A stretch of DNA of 64,000 nucleotides, taken from positions 1 to 64,000 of the IMG/VR virus record IMGVR_UViG_3300020170_000001; one strand, written 5' to 3'. Source of the stretch: a virus. This document shows positions 7,391-15,205 of this stretch, piece after piece (position 1 is the first letter of the stretch; each line of letters starts with the position of its first letter). A model generated the notes under the pieces. It saw nothing but the letters and a program-made list of their open reading frames with translations. It had not been told where the DNA came from and did not search any database. The translations under genes and the position numbers were made by a program.

Positions 7391-7413
7391 CGACACTGCC
7401 TAGCCATCACCGA

Positions 7414-7456
7414 ACGAGCCGACCGGGCCCCCGTCGTCTGCGCCCGGTCGGCTCGT
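7414..7456 (-). terminator. Strong terminator hairpin
   Basis: A perfect 15-bp stem (ACGAGCCGACCGGGC and its complement) with a 13-nt loop lies 15 bp downstream of the gene ending at 7472. Confidence 0.8.
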
Positions 7457-7471
7457 TTCGTCGCCCGTGGA

Positions 7472-7750
7472 TCAGGGGGTGGGCGAGAATCCCTGGGCGT
7501 CGAGCGCGGTCAGCGCGTCGGTCAGGGCCTGCAAGGTGCTGACCGCTGGGAGCGGAGCGATGACGCCGTTGCTGTCAGGGTGGTTGCGGACGTAGAGCTG
7601 CAGGTCGCACGATCCGTCGTAGCTGACTGTTCGGGAGATCGTGTAGTCGGTGAATCCGGCGTTGACCAGCGCGGTCTCCACGTCGGTGTAGGTTGCCGCG
7701 GTGTCCATGTGCATCGAGAGCGCGACTTCGGTGCCGAGGGTGATAGCCAT
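7472..7750 (-). CDS. Hypothetical protein, 92 aa
   Basis: Small alpha/beta protein (MAITLGTEVALSMHMDT...). Its first codons and upstream region (7707-7771) recur as a truncated copy at 8176-8242, linking it to the duplicated cassette. A GGAGG lies 22 nt upstream, too far for normal use. Function unknown. Confidence 0.6.
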   Translation of the reverse strand: MAITLGTEVALSMHMDTAATYTDVETALVNAGFTDYTISRTVSYDGSCDLQLYVRNHPDSNGVIAPLPAVSTLQALTDALTALDAQGFSPTP

Positions 7751-7793
7751 GTACGGGCTTATCGGTCGTAACCTCCGCGTTGATGACCTAGTT
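7707..7793. repeat. Cassette 5' flank, copy 1, second copy about 8176-8266
   Basis: The plus strand reads GTGCATCGAGAGCGCGACTT and continues to ATCGGTCGTAAC, then GACCTAG. Nearly the same sequence recurs at 8176-8266. Each copy precedes a plus-strand gene followed by a nearly identical terminator block, defining a tandem cassette. Confidence 0.7.
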
Positions 7794-7881
7794 GTCGGGA
7801 TTTTTGGGGCTGAAAGGTCGACTTTACGACGACGTGCGGAGCGCTACTTTGGGCCTCGACCCCGCGAGCAAGGAGCCATCT

Positions 7882-8088
7882 GTGACGTCATCCATCCACG
7901 CCCTGACCCGCCGCATCGAAGCCTTGGAGGCCCGTCTGGCCGATGTGGAGGGCGGGTATGGCCGGACCCTGTATCAGCTCCACCGTCACGCGGTGCGTAC
8001 CAACCTGGCCATTGACAAGATGCTCGACCGCGTCGGCCTGACCGCCCCGACGGAGGCCGAGGTGGACGCGGTAATCGACGAGAGTTGA
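7882..8088 (+). CDS. Coiled-coil small protein, 68 aa
   Basis: The GTG at 7882 is preceded by AAGGAG with 6-nt spacing. A TTTACG...TACTTT promoter-like pair lies upstream. The longer frame from 7792 would span that promoter. The product (ALTRRIEALEARLADVEGG...) begins with a heptad-type coiled coil. It is the payload of the first cassette. Function unknown. Confidence 0.6.
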   Translation: MTSSIHALTRRIEALEARLADVEGGYGRTLYQLHRHAVRTNLAIDKMLDRVGLTAPTEAEVDAVIDES

Positions 8089-8107
8089 CCCACGTCCGCT
8101 GACACCG

Positions 8108-8139
8108 AGACGCCCCGGGTAGCAGCCCGGGGCGTCTCT
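8108..8139 (+). terminator. Cassette terminator, copy 1
   Basis: A 13-bp perfect stem (GAGACGCCCCGGG and its complement) with a 6-nt loop follows the 8088 stop. The same hairpin with a diverged loop recurs at 8660-8685. Confidence 0.8.
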
Positions 8140-8167
8140 GTTGGCGATCGTCTCGCCGGCCTCGACT

Positions 8168-8240
8168 CTAGTGGGAGTGCATCGAGAGCGCGACTTCGGT
8201 GCCGAGGGTGATAGCAGCCGTGTACGGGCTTATCGGTCGT
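8168..8240 (-). pseudogene. Fusion remnant of two neighbouring genes
   Basis: Read on the minus strand, the fragment ITLGTEVALSMHSH then stop combines the start of the 7472-7750 gene with the last four codons (HSH, stop) of the DUF932 gene. Its ATG is lost. It is a recombination scar of the cassette duplication. Confidence 0.6.
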
Positions 8241-8272
8241 AACCCCTGCTGGTGGCGACCTAGCCGTTTGGG

Positions 8273-8303
8273 CGATGCCGCCCGTGATGGCCCGACGTAC
8301 ATT
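8273..8303 (+). repeat. 31-bp element, copy 2
   Basis: Identical to the minus strand at 2672-2702. It sits 76 bp upstream of the plus-strand gene at 8380 in the same relative orientation, so it is likely a promoter or regulator site. Confidence 0.6.
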
Positions 8304-8379
8304 CGTCGGGCATGCACACATGGGTCGACGGGCCATCCAATGAGACACCCTACGCGGAGGCCCAACGGAGGGCGGTTGA

Positions 8380-8652
8380 ATGGACAGGTTCGGCAAGATA
8401 GTGGTCGAGGGCAAAGCCCTCGGTTTGATGCTCAAAATGCTGAACGCCGTCAGAGGCGAACTGGTGACTGTTCTCCGAGACGCGGACGGTGGGCCCGGTG
8501 AGGAGTTCGGCGAGAACGACTTGGTCTTGATTCACGCCGATGACCAAGGGGTCACGGGCTACGGCGTCGACGTGGACGGCGAGATCATCGAGCCGGAGAC
8601 GATCATTCAGCGGCGCTGGGATGACGGGTTCACGACAGTCCACGTCCACTGA
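8380..8652 (+). CDS. Hypothetical protein, 90 aa
   Basis: ATG 8380 has GGAGGG 7 nt upstream. The product (MDRFGKIVVEGKALGLMLK...) is an alpha/beta protein with an acidic GVDVDGEIIEPETII strand region. It is the payload of the second cassette and is unrelated in sequence to the 7882-8088 product. Function unknown. Confidence 0.65.
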   Translation: MDRFGKIVVEGKALGLMLKMLNAVRGELVTVLRDADGGPGEEFGENDLVLIHADDQGVTGYGVDVDGEIIEPETIIQRRWDDGFTTVHVH

Positions 8653-8659
8653 ACGCGAA

Positions 8660-8685
8660 ACGCCCCGGGCTGCTACCCGGGGCGT
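8660..8685 (+). terminator. Cassette terminator, copy 2
   Basis: A 10-bp stem (ACGCCCCGGG and its complement) with loop CTGCTA follows the stop at 8652. The sequence after it (GATCGTCTCG, then GGCCTCGACTCTAGTG) matches that after the 8108-8139 hairpin, with about 50 bp inserted. Confidence 0.8.
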
Positions 8686-8770
8686 CTCTGCTGGTGATCG
8701 TCTCGCTCGGCCGCTACCGTGTCGATCATGACCGGGGCACTTCTCGGATCCGGCACGGCCGGCCTCGACT

Positions 8771-9883
8771 CTAGTGCGAGTGCAGGAGCCGGTGACACGC
8801 TCCGCAACGTTGATCCGCGGTGTAGGGCATGTCGCCGCCGACCCGCAGGAGCGCGTCCACGGCGGCGGGATCCATCCCTTCTTCGTTGGCGACCTGGGTG
8901 ATGGCATTCATGATCACGTACATGGTGATCTCACCCTCGTAGGTTTCCAGAACGCTGATGATCTTGGACCGCTGTTGGATCGGGATGCGGTGGTGCTCGA
9001 AGATGTCGCGCAGGGTGTCGCTGAGGTTGCCGTCGATGCCGATCGTGGTGAGCCGCTGGACGGCGTCGAACGCCCCGTCGAGCCCGCTGAGAGCCTCGTC
9101 AACGGCCTGGCGGGCCCAGTCGTACACCTCTGCCTCGGAGGTGTCCCGACGGCGCGTCCAAACGCCGGTGGTGGCTTGGGCGTCGATTTGCCCGTTGGTG
9201 CAGACCCAGCGGAACAGGTAACCCTCGATCTTGGTTTGGGTCGTTCCGGTCAGGCTGTTGTCGACCTGCACGCCGCGCGACCACACATCGCCTGCCGTGC
9301 CGGTGTCGGCGAGCACCTGGTGGGCGTTCGGGATGACCAGCCGCATGCGGGTGCGGCGCAGGTTGTGGCTGAATTTGTGGTCGACCAGCACCTCGACGGA
9401 GCCGTATTTCGCTTCGATGCTGCTGAGCGCCTGGTCCAGGAGGGCGAGGTTGGAGAACGGCGCACTGCCCTGTTTGGTGAATGCGGCGGCCAGGCCGCCG
9501 TTGACCATGAACTGGAAGTCTTTGCCCTTGCGGGCGCTGAACATACCTTCGCGATACCAGTAGTTCATGTGTGGCACGAGCAGATCGGCAGGGCAGTCCC
9601 TGGTGTATTCACGCCGGAATCCGAATCCTTGGCATGTTTCTTCGAGGGCGTCCCGGGTCAGTTGATACCTGTCTTTACGATTCAGGGTGACCCAGACGCC
9701 GACCGGCTCGTTTCCCACTTTCGCGGACAGGCCGTGGTTGAAGTCTGCCTGCGCTTCGAAACGGACTGAGTCGCCGACGGTGAACATGGCGCGGTTCAGT
9801 GGCTCGGTGAGGGAAAGTCGCTGCTGAGCCTGCTCGACGGTGAGCAGTTTGCTGCGCATCTGCTCGACGGTGATGGCGCTCAT
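8771..9883 (-). CDS. DUF932-family protein, 370 aa
   Basis: I recognise the DUF932 pattern of phage and plasmid proteins: an N-terminal AITVEQMRSKLLTVEQA region, GVQVDNSLTGTTQTKIEG, LFRWVCTNGQ and a helical C-terminal half. The biochemical role of the family is not established to my knowledge. The C-terminus has CGACHRLLHSH, a possible metal site. The ATG at 9881-9883 overlaps the upstream stop (ATGA), with GGGGAAG before it. The frame is open further upstream but is shadow there. Confidence 0.75.
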   Translation of the reverse strand: MSAITVEQMRSKLLTVEQAQQRLSLTEPLNRAMFTVGDSVRFEAQADFNHGLSAKVGNEPVGVWVTLNRKDRYQLTRDALEETCQGFGFRREYTRDCPADLLVPHMNYWYREGMFSARKGKDFQFMVNGGLAAAFTKQGSAPFSNLALLDQALSSIEAKYGSVEVLVDHKFSHNLRRTRMRLVIPNAHQVLADTGTAGDVWSRGVQVDNSLTGTTQTKIEGYLFRWVCTNGQIDAQATTGVWTRRRDTSEAEVYDWARQAVDEALSGLDGAFDAVQRLTTIGIDGNLSDTLRDIFEHHRIPIQQRSKIISVLETYEGEITMYVIMNAITQVANEEGMDPAAVDALLRVGGDMPYTADQRCGACHRLLHSH

Positions 9884-10173
9884 GGCTTCTTCCCCAAGAA
9901 CTCGGTGGCGGGTACCTCGGCCCAGGCAATGGATTCCTGGCGATACTTTTTGGCGAGCTGGGCGAGCCGGATCTTCAATCCCGGTTCGAGGCCGTCGACG
10001 AGTTCGAGACAGATACAGGCGTTCTGATAGATCGAGTTCGGGTTCGAGTACCACTCGCCGTGAAACATCCCGCCAGCGTCGTGGAGAAGCCGCTGCAGAT
10101 CGATCTGGAACAGCGCCCAGTCTTTCTGGCTGAGCTTGTCGTCGGTATTGCCGATCGAGACGTAGACGATCAT
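9880..10173 (-). CDS. Hypothetical protein, 97 aa
   Basis: ATG 10171-10173 overlaps the upstream stop (ATGA). The product begins MIVYVSIGNTDDKLSQKDW and has a helical centre. Its tight coupling to the DUF932 gene suggests a shared process. Function unknown. Confidence 0.6.
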   Translation of the reverse strand: MIVYVSIGNTDDKLSQKDWALFQIDLQRLLHDAGGMFHGEWYSNPNSIYQNACICLELVDGLEPGLKIRLAQLAKKYRQESIAWAEVPATEFLGKKP

Positions 10174-10472
10174 TGAGCACCCGGCGCATTGATCTCGGAT
10201 TTTGAATCGCCCGTCCCGAACCAGGGATGAATCCAATCAATTGCTCTCGGCGTAGCTGCCCCGCGCACGTGAAGGAAGCGCGGCGCTGGAGTGTCGTGGT
10301 GTTCGACCTCCAAGCGCAGCACCTCCCACGCAGTGTTCCCGCCGTTGGCCTTCAGCTTCTCGGCCCTCGCGAGCGCGCCCTCTTGGGTGCTCCACAATGA
10401 ATCGATTTCGGGATAGTCAACGTGGTCGAAGGCAACGGCCCACACGTAGTCACCGGTAGATGTTGTCGTCAC
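10170..10472 (-). CDS. Hypothetical protein, 100 aa
   Basis: GTG start at 10470-10472 with TAGGGATCCC upstream. The product has a YVWAVAFDHVDYPE strand, a helix (EGALARAEKLKAN) and a WEVLRLEVEHH strand. It is the first gene of a three-gene coupled unit with the DUF932 protein. Function unknown. Confidence 0.6.
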   Translation of the reverse strand: MTTTSTGDYVWAVAFDHVDYPEIDSLWSTQEGALARAEKLKANGGNTAWEVLRLEVEHHDTPAPRFLHVRGAATPRAIDWIHPWFGTGDSKSEINAPGAQ

Positions 10473-10551
10473 GGGATCCCTACCGCCGGGAAGGCGGTGA
10501 TATTCATGGGCTCACCCGTGCGGGTTGGGTCCGCTCGGTGTTGTTCCAGCG

Positions 10552-11646
10552 TCATGCGAGCGTCTCGGCAGGCTCCAGCGTGGACGCCTCGTTGAGCTGG
10601 TGTTCGGCCAGCGCGATCATCTCATTGCGCCAGCCAGGGTTCTCGTCTGCGTAGGCGAGCACGTTGGGCTCGCCGTGCAGTTGGAGCTTTCCCTCGCCGG
10701 AGGGCACGAGGGTCGGGACCTTGCGGTCGGTGAAGGTGACCCAGGATCCGGATACCGTGACCAGCTTGCGGGACACCAGGACCTGCAGCGCCGACCAGGC
10801 GTTATCGAAGCCCATCCCGAAGCGGCTTCGCACCTCGACGACGCGGCCAGGCACGCCGACCTTGTTCTTCACGCACTTGACGTAGACCTTGTTCGCGACG
10901 AGCTGATTGGACTCCTCGCCGGTCAGGAAGTCTTCGAGCTTGTTCTTCACACCGCCGCCGACGTCGAACTCCAGGCGCAGGCTGGCGTAATACTTGAGTC
11001 CTCGCCCGCCGGGCGTGGTGACCCGAGGCGGCAGCCCGGGCCGGCCGGTCATGTCGACGGCTTCCATCTTGTGGTTGATGAACACCGCGGCGCAGTCCTG
11101 CTCGTGCAGGATGCCGGTCATGATCTGCAGCAGCCCGGACATGAGTTTGGCGCGGTGCATCGCCATGGTGGCCTGATCGAAGCTGCCCTCTTTGAGTCGC
11201 CGCGGTGCCATGGCCGCGACGGAGTCGAAGATGACCAGGCGGACTTTCCCGGTGTCGATCAGCTCCAGAGTCGCTTCCGCGCCTTGTTCGAGCCAGGTCG
11301 GTTGCAGGGTCACAAAGGACGGGTGCGCGAAGTCGATGCCCAGTTCCTCGGCGTAGTCGCCGTCCAGGGCGTGCTCGAAGTCGAGGTAGACGATGCGCTC
11401 GTCGGAGCCGCGGGCGATGATGTCGGACTGGAGCATCACGGCGGTCTGCAATGCGGTCGTTGTCTTGCCGGATGCTTCCAGGCCATACAGTTCGGTGACC
11501 CGCCCCCGCGGTAGGCCGCCGACGCCGGTTTGCCAGTCGATGCTGAGGTTGCCGGTCGGCAGGCCGACCACCCGATCCGGGGTGCCGATCTTCAGGCCGG
11601 TTTTCTTCACGAAGTCGGCAAGAATGTCATCAACGGTCTTGGTCAT
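10552..11646 (-). CDS. recA: RecA-type recombinase, 364 aa
   Basis: ATP-dependent strand exchange protein for phage recombination and repair. The Walker A motif GLEASGKTT is at about residues 54-62, Walker B LVIFDS at about 137, and an INHK segment matches the RecA core. Length agrees with RecA. The start is ATG 11644-11646 with AAGGA 6 nt upstream. A TTG one codon earlier is less likely. It overlaps the RuvC-like gene by 17 nt, so recombinase and resolvase are co-translated. Confidence 0.9.
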   Translation of the reverse strand: MTKTVDDILADFVKKTGLKIGTPDRVVGLPTGNLSIDWQTGVGGLPRGRVTELYGLEASGKTTTALQTAVMLQSDIIARGSDERIVYLDFEHALDGDYAEELGIDFAHPSFVTLQPTWLEQGAEATLELIDTGKVRLVIFDSVAAMAPRRLKEGSFDQATMAMHRAKLMSGLLQIMTGILHEQDCAAVFINHKMEAVDMTGRPGLPPRVTTPGGRGLKYYASLRLEFDVGGGVKNKLEDFLTGEESNQLVANKVYVKCVKNKVGVPGRVVEVRSRFGMGFDNAWSALQVLVSRKLVTVSGSWVTFTDRKVPTLVPSGEGKLQLHGEPNVLAYADENPGWRNEMIALAEHQLNEASTLEPAETLA

Positions 11647-12214
11647 CAAAGTCCTTCTTGCGAATCACTGCGGTGTCGTAACGCGACGTTCCCGGCACGT
11701 CATAGGTGCCGTACTGCTTCTTCATGTCGATGGCCCAGCGGGCAATGAGATACGCCGAGCAGTAGTCGCTGGCGACTTTGGTGGCTCGGCTCTTTCCGCC
11801 GTTGTCTTTCGCCCGGATAGATAGGTCCGGCGGTGTGTAGCCGTAGCGCTCCGAGACGGGGAAGACCGCTTGGGGGCCTGTCCCGCGTTCCATTCCTGTG
11901 TAGTGGGCACGCCAGGTTGCGGGAGCGACGAAGAGAACATTCCGCCGGGCGAATGCCATGTGCATCGCGTGCACAACTCGGCCCTGCAACCGGCAGACGG
12001 TCTTGACCAGGGTGGAATAGGGGAGACCGTGCGGCAGATCCTCGACAGCCATGAGGTCCGGCCCGTGCGGCTGAGTAAATGTGTCCGTCAGGCGAGCGAG
12101 GAATTCTTCCTCACTTTTATCCCATGAGTCGAACTGGGCGCGGACCATGAAGTCCTCGTCCATCAGGCAGGCGGCTGAATACTTGGCAGCCAGGTCGACG
12201 GCGAGGACTGTCAC
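11630..12214 (-). CDS. RuvC-type Holliday junction resolvase, 194 aa
   Basis: RNase H-fold endonuclease expected to cut branched DNA made by recombination. The first acidic residue is in VLAVDLAAKYS (about residue 7), the second in LMAVEDLPHG, and the last pair in the C-terminal VASDYCSAYLIARWA helix. The GTG at 12212-12214 places the first strand at the N-terminus, as in RuvC. The ribosome site is weak. The assignment rests on motif pattern and the RecA neighbour. Confidence 0.75.
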   Translation of the reverse strand: MTVLAVDLAAKYSAACLMDEDFMVRAQFDSWDKSEEEFLARLTDTFTQPHGPDLMAVEDLPHGLPYSTLVKTVCRLQGRVVHAMHMAFARRNVLFVAPATWRAHYTGMERGTGPQAVFPVSERYGYTPPDLSIRAKDNGGKSRATKVASDYCSAYLIARWAIDMKKQYGTYDVPGTSRYDTAVIRKKDFDDQDR

Positions 12215-12317
12215 GCTTTCTTTACCGTCCGGCGGACCGCCCGATTCGGTCTGGGGCCGGCGACGCGAGGGTGTCGCTGGCGGCACCGTCCACGGACGAG
12301 TGATGTCGACGCTGGGT

Positions 12318-12349
12318 TTACTCCTGGTCGCCTGTCCGTAATAGTGTCG
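12318..12349 (+). promoter_or_regulatory. Putative promoter of the plus-strand pair
   Basis: TTTACT followed after about 17 bp by TAATAGT lies upstream of the 12379 start, in the divergent gap with the RuvC-like gene. This is a sequence impression only. Confidence 0.35.
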
Positions 12350-12378
12350 TAGAGTTCGAGCGTCGAGGAGGCACCCCT

Positions 12379-13413
12379 ATGCCCGGCAAAACCGCCGAGG
12401 TCACAATCCGCCAGCTAGCACCCGAGCAGGCCGAGGAGGGGCAAGAGCGCCTGCTCTACCGGCCGGTGCCGCAGTTGGACGGTCCGCCGCAGTTCAAGGT
12501 GAGCTACCCGTGGATCTCGCCCGCTGAGGCCAACGAGATGTTGCGTGAAGCGCTGAATGCCGACGGGTTCCGGCAGCGGAAGATGATCACCGCCGAGGTT
12601 CGACGGTGGAGACAGTTGATAAATACGAAGCGGTTCGTCCACTTCCTGCCCAATGGTGTCTTGTGCTCCGACGAGGATGGCATCCTGCTCAACGGCCAAC
12701 ATCGGCTGACGGCGGTCGCCGGCCAGGACCAAAGCTGCGGGTTCGTGGTGTTCAAGAACGTGCCGCGGTGGATGTTCGCCTTCATGGACACCAACAAGGT
12801 TCGGACGTTGAAGGATGTGTTCTTCATCGGGGCCCGCGCGTCGGGCCCGCACACGCCCTCAGCGATGCGCCTCGGTATGCGCTACGAGGAGTTCCTCTTC
12901 GGACTGCGTTCGTCGCTCGGCTGGCGACACTGGATGACCACCCGAGACGAACACCAGGACGTCGATGGTTTCCTCGCCCGGCGGGGGGAGTTTCAGGATT
13001 GGTACGGCGTCGGGGAGAAGGTCCATAGCGCGGTCAAGTTGTTGGTGCCGAGCGCGATGGCGTTTCGCTTCTATCAGACGCTGGCGTGGCCGGACGGCGA
13101 TCCGGAGATTCAGGAATTCACCGAATCGTTGGCGTCCGGCACGATGCTGCCGCCCAAGAGCCCGGTGGCTGTGCTGCGTGAGTGGGCGCGGGAGTGCTAT
13201 TACAACAAGGACAAGATCTTTGCCAAGCGCGAAGCGCACTTGATGTTGTTGATGCGCTGTTTCGCCCAGGTTCAGGCCGGCACCCGCCTTGACAGACTTA
13301 CCTGGGCGTACGGGCAGCCGATGGCGATGCCTTACCACCCTCAGGGTCATGAAGTCGCCGTCAAGAACGTGCGCCAAGCGCTGGAGGACTTGGACACGGA
13401 GTATGCCGAATGA
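12379..13413 (+). CDS. ParB-like domain protein, 344 aa
   Basis: The segment LLNGQHRLTAVAGQDQ at about residues 103-118 is the GQHR motif of ParB/Srx-like nucleotide-binding domains found in phage proteins. A ISPAEANEMLREAL helix precedes it and a long unknown C-terminal domain follows. GAGGAGG is 7 nt before the ATG. Roles in DNA binding or nicking are possible, but the catalytic activity is not deducible. It is coupled to a 58-aa gene. Confidence 0.65.
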   Translation: MPGKTAEVTIRQLAPEQAEEGQERLLYRPVPQLDGPPQFKVSYPWISPAEANEMLREALNADGFRQRKMITAEVRRWRQLINTKRFVHFLPNGVLCSDEDGILLNGQHRLTAVAGQDQSCGFVVFKNVPRWMFAFMDTNKVRTLKDVFFIGARASGPHTPSAMRLGMRYEEFLFGLRSSLGWRHWMTTRDEHQDVDGFLARRGEFQDWYGVGEKVHSAVKLLVPSAMAFRFYQTLAWPDGDPEIQEFTESLASGTMLPPKSPVAVLREWARECYYNKDKIFAKREAHLMLLMRCFAQVQAGTRLDRLTWAYGQPMAMPYHPQGHEVAVKNVRQALEDLDTEYAE

Positions 13414-13586
13414 GCCTGCATCCGTCCACGACCATCACCGTGAAGGTGTTCCCGATCGGCGAACCCGGCACCATCGGGATCACCGTCGACACCAGCGGGC
13501 CAGATAGTCTTCTGCCGCACGAAGCGGCGAAGGTGTTACGCCAAGCGGCTGATGTGATCGAGAGGAACAACGACGTGATCCGCTGA
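13410..13586 (+). CDS. Small protein, 58 aa
   Basis: The ATG overlaps the stop of the ParB-like gene (ATGA). The product (MSLHPSTTITVKVFPIGEPG...) has beta strands and one helix (HEAAKVLRQAADVIERN). The coupling suggests a partner of the upstream protein. Function unknown. Confidence 0.65.
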   Translation: MSLHPSTTITVKVFPIGEPGTIGITVDTSGPDSLLPHEAAKVLRQAADVIERNNDVIR

Positions 13587-13607
13587 ATGGTGGTGTCGAG
13601 CGAGGGG

Positions 13608-14333
13608 CTAGCTCAGCTTCGTCGTCTTGTCCCACATCGCCGGCCACGTCTTCGGCCCGATCAAGCCGTCAACACCGAGGTTGTTGGCCTTCTGGAAGGC
13701 TTTCACGACTCCCAGGGTGATCGGGCCGAATACCCCGTCAGCGGACAGGTGCGCGCCTCGGGACTTGGCTTGGCTCTGCCAGACCCGCACATTCGCGTCG
13801 ACCGTGTTGCTCTGCTTGAGCGGGTAGCCGGGGTACTTCGGCGCGACGGTCCCGGGGGTGACATTGCCGCCGCCGCCGGAGGGCTGCCACAGCAACGGGC
13901 GCTGGTTGGCCTTCGAGCGCCACCAGGAGATGTGGCTCCAGTGGTCGTGGCCGGTGCCGGTGTAGCGCTGCAGGGTGCCGTTGCCGTTCCAGCGGGCCCA
14001 GTAGTAGACGGGCTTGTTGGCCCACGGCTTGGTGATCATCTCGCAGATCATCGGCAGCTCGCCGCGCATCAGCCGGGCCAGCAGGGTGGCGTGTAGGGCC
14101 ATCAGCTTGGGGTTGTAGCCGTGGTGGAAGTCCCCCGCGCAGGCCCAGTCCATCCGGTACGGCGCGGCAGCTTCGTGCCGGCGGGAGTAGTCCGTCGCGG
14201 GGATCGCGGTGGCCGGGCAGTGGAAGCCGTAAGTGTGCAGCGCGTTGCCGCAGCACCCGGAGTTGCCGCCGCCGAGTTTGATCCAGTCGCTCATCTCAGC
14301 GTCGATCGCCGAGGCACACACGCAGCTCGCCAT
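13608..14333 (-). CDS. Putative endolysin with peptidoglycan-binding domain, 241 aa
   Basis: The C-terminal ~70 residues (VRVWQSQ... then LSADGVFGPITLGVVKAFQ... then VDGLIGPKTWPAMW) match the PG_binding_1 fold that anchors cell-wall hydrolases. The N-terminal domain has conserved-looking HCPATAIPATDYSRRHE, DWACAGDFHHGY and HDHWSHIS segments that could hold a metal-dependent peptidase site, but I cannot name its class. AAGGAGG lies just before the ATG at 14331-14333. A Gly-rich linker (SGGGG) joins the domains. The holin candidate is distant (46378-46740). Confidence 0.65.
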   Translation of the reverse strand: MASCVCASAIDAEMSDWIKLGGGNSGCCGNALHTYGFHCPATAIPATDYSRRHEAAAPYRMDWACAGDFHHGYNPKLMALHATLLARLMRGELPMICEMITKPWANKPVYYWARWNGNGTLQRYTGTGHDHWSHISWWRSKANQRPLLWQPSGGGGNVTPGTVAPKYPGYPLKQSNTVDANVRVWQSQAKSRGAHLSADGVFGPITLGVVKAFQKANNLGVDGLIGPKTWPAMWDKTTKLS

Positions 14334-14367
14334 GTCCTCCTTATCGGCGGAACTTGCACGCGGGCCG

Positions 14368-14388
14368 TGTGAACAATTACTGTTCACA
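14368..14388. promoter_or_regulatory. Palindromic operator between divergent genes
   Basis: TGTGAACA-N5-TGTTCACA is a perfect 8-bp inverted repeat ending 2 nt before the ATG of the HTH gene at 14391 and 34 bp from the endolysin-like start. A repressor bound here would block the HTH gene. Autoregulation is the simplest inference. Confidence 0.6.
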
Positions 14389-14390
14389 GC

Positions 14391-14810
14391 ATGACGACTG
14401 ACGCCGAGCTGTTCTCGCTGCTTTCACAGGTGATGACAAAATACGAAGAAGTCCGTGGCCTGGAAAGCAAGCTGACGCAGGTTCGGGCCGAGCGCGATGA
14501 ACTGGTCACCGCAGCCATCGCGACCGAGCGGATCGACGCGAGGGGCATTGCGTTGTTCTGCCGCGCTAGGGGCAAGGAGCGGCGCGGCGGCGGCAGGGCT
14601 CACGCTGTCCGGGAGCCCACGCCGAACTGGTCTCCTCTGCTGAGCAGCGCAGACATCGCCAGACTCGCCGGTGTCACCCGAGCGACCGTCACCAACTGGA
14701 AAAAACGGCATGCTGACTTCCCGCCCCCGGCAGATGCTGCGAGGCCGCCACGGTATGCGCGGGAGAAGGTCTTCGAGTACCTCGACCGGCACGGCATTGA
14801 TCACGCCTAA
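14391..14810 (+). CDS. Small HTH regulator, 139 aa
   Basis: The N-terminal half is a coiled coil (about residues 5-45). The C-terminal half has an HTH (SADIARLAGVTRATVTNWKK, about residues 85-104) followed by FPPPADAARPPRY, a MerR/excisionase-like winged helix. Such proteins act as regulators or recombination directionality factors. No integrase is visible. The ATG sits directly behind the palindrome at 14368-14388, with no clear ribosome site. Confidence 0.65.
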   Translation: MTTDAELFSLLSQVMTKYEEVRGLESKLTQVRAERDELVTAAIATERIDARGIALFCRARGKERRGGGRAHAVREPTPNWSPLLSSADIARLAGVTRATVTNWKKRHADFPPPADAARPPRYAREKVFEYLDRHGIDHA

Positions 14811-15012
14811 GCAAGTCCGGGGCTGCGCGCGGTGTGCCTCCGACGGGATGCCAGGGGACCCGCAAGACGATCACGTCGTGCGCTGGCTCAGAGAGCGCCG
14901 CGACGCAGCGCTAGACCCGCAGGGCTGCCCAGAGAGCGCCGGTCGTACCGGCGCGTGGTGGCTTCTTGACGAACTGCTCGGCGACTACCGCGAGCGCTTT
15001 CTTGGCAAATAG
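14797..15012 (+). CDS. Small protein with Cys motif, 71 aa
   Basis: The frame reads GCARCASDGMPGDPQDDH, then a helix, then GCPES and GAWWLLDELLGDYRER. A TTG at 14797 overlapping the upstream gene keeps the CxxC motif. ATG 14848 would remove it. The start is therefore uncertain. A strong terminator follows. Function unknown. Confidence 0.5.
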   Translation: MITPKQVRGCARCASDGMPGDPQDDHVVRWLRERRDAALDPQGCPESAGRTGAWWLLDELLGDYRERFLGK

Positions 15013-15015
15013 TGG

Positions 15016-15045
15016 GAGCCGGGCGGATACCCTTCCGCCCGGCTC
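15016..15045 (+). terminator. Strong terminator hairpin
   Basis: A perfect 12-bp stem (GAGCCGGGCGGA and its complement) with a 6-nt loop directly follows the stop at 15012. It could also end transcripts of the tRNA locus coming from the right. Confidence 0.75.
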
Positions 15046-15114
15046 TGGCAAAGGAGAGTCGCATCCTTTAGGTTACATCCACTAAACAATCACCAGCACA
15101 TTTGAAAGTCGCGG

Positions 15115-15205
15115 ATCAGCTTCATGTCCCCATGCTCTGCCGTTGAGCTACCGCCTCATGTTGGAGAGGCGGTCCGGATTTGAACCGAAACCCTGCGAGA
15201 TTTGC
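15115..15205 (-). tRNA. Circularly permuted tRNA, identity unresolved (unit 2)
   Basis: On the minus strand a T arm (TTCGG-TTCAAAT-CCGGA, 15189-15173) and acceptor 3' strand CCGCCTC (15172-15166) come first. An 8-nt linker that begins TCCA (an encoded CCA end) follows. Then come the acceptor 5' strand GAGGCGG (15157-15151), TA, a D arm (GCTC-AACGGCA-GAGC) and ATGGGGACATGAA. Acceptor strands pair over 7 bp only in this permuted order. The flanks AGTCGCGG (15213-15206) and CCGCGACT (15114-15107) pair over 8 bp. The anticodon stem is weak (TGGGG with TCTCG or TCGCA), there is no U33, and Cys (GCA) is only one candidate. Confidence 0.6.

Noticed and set aside
7300-7400. Conventional tRNA suggested by GGTTCAGATCC
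   Set aside because: Position 58 of the T loop would be G, the T stem has mismatches, and no D arm is found.
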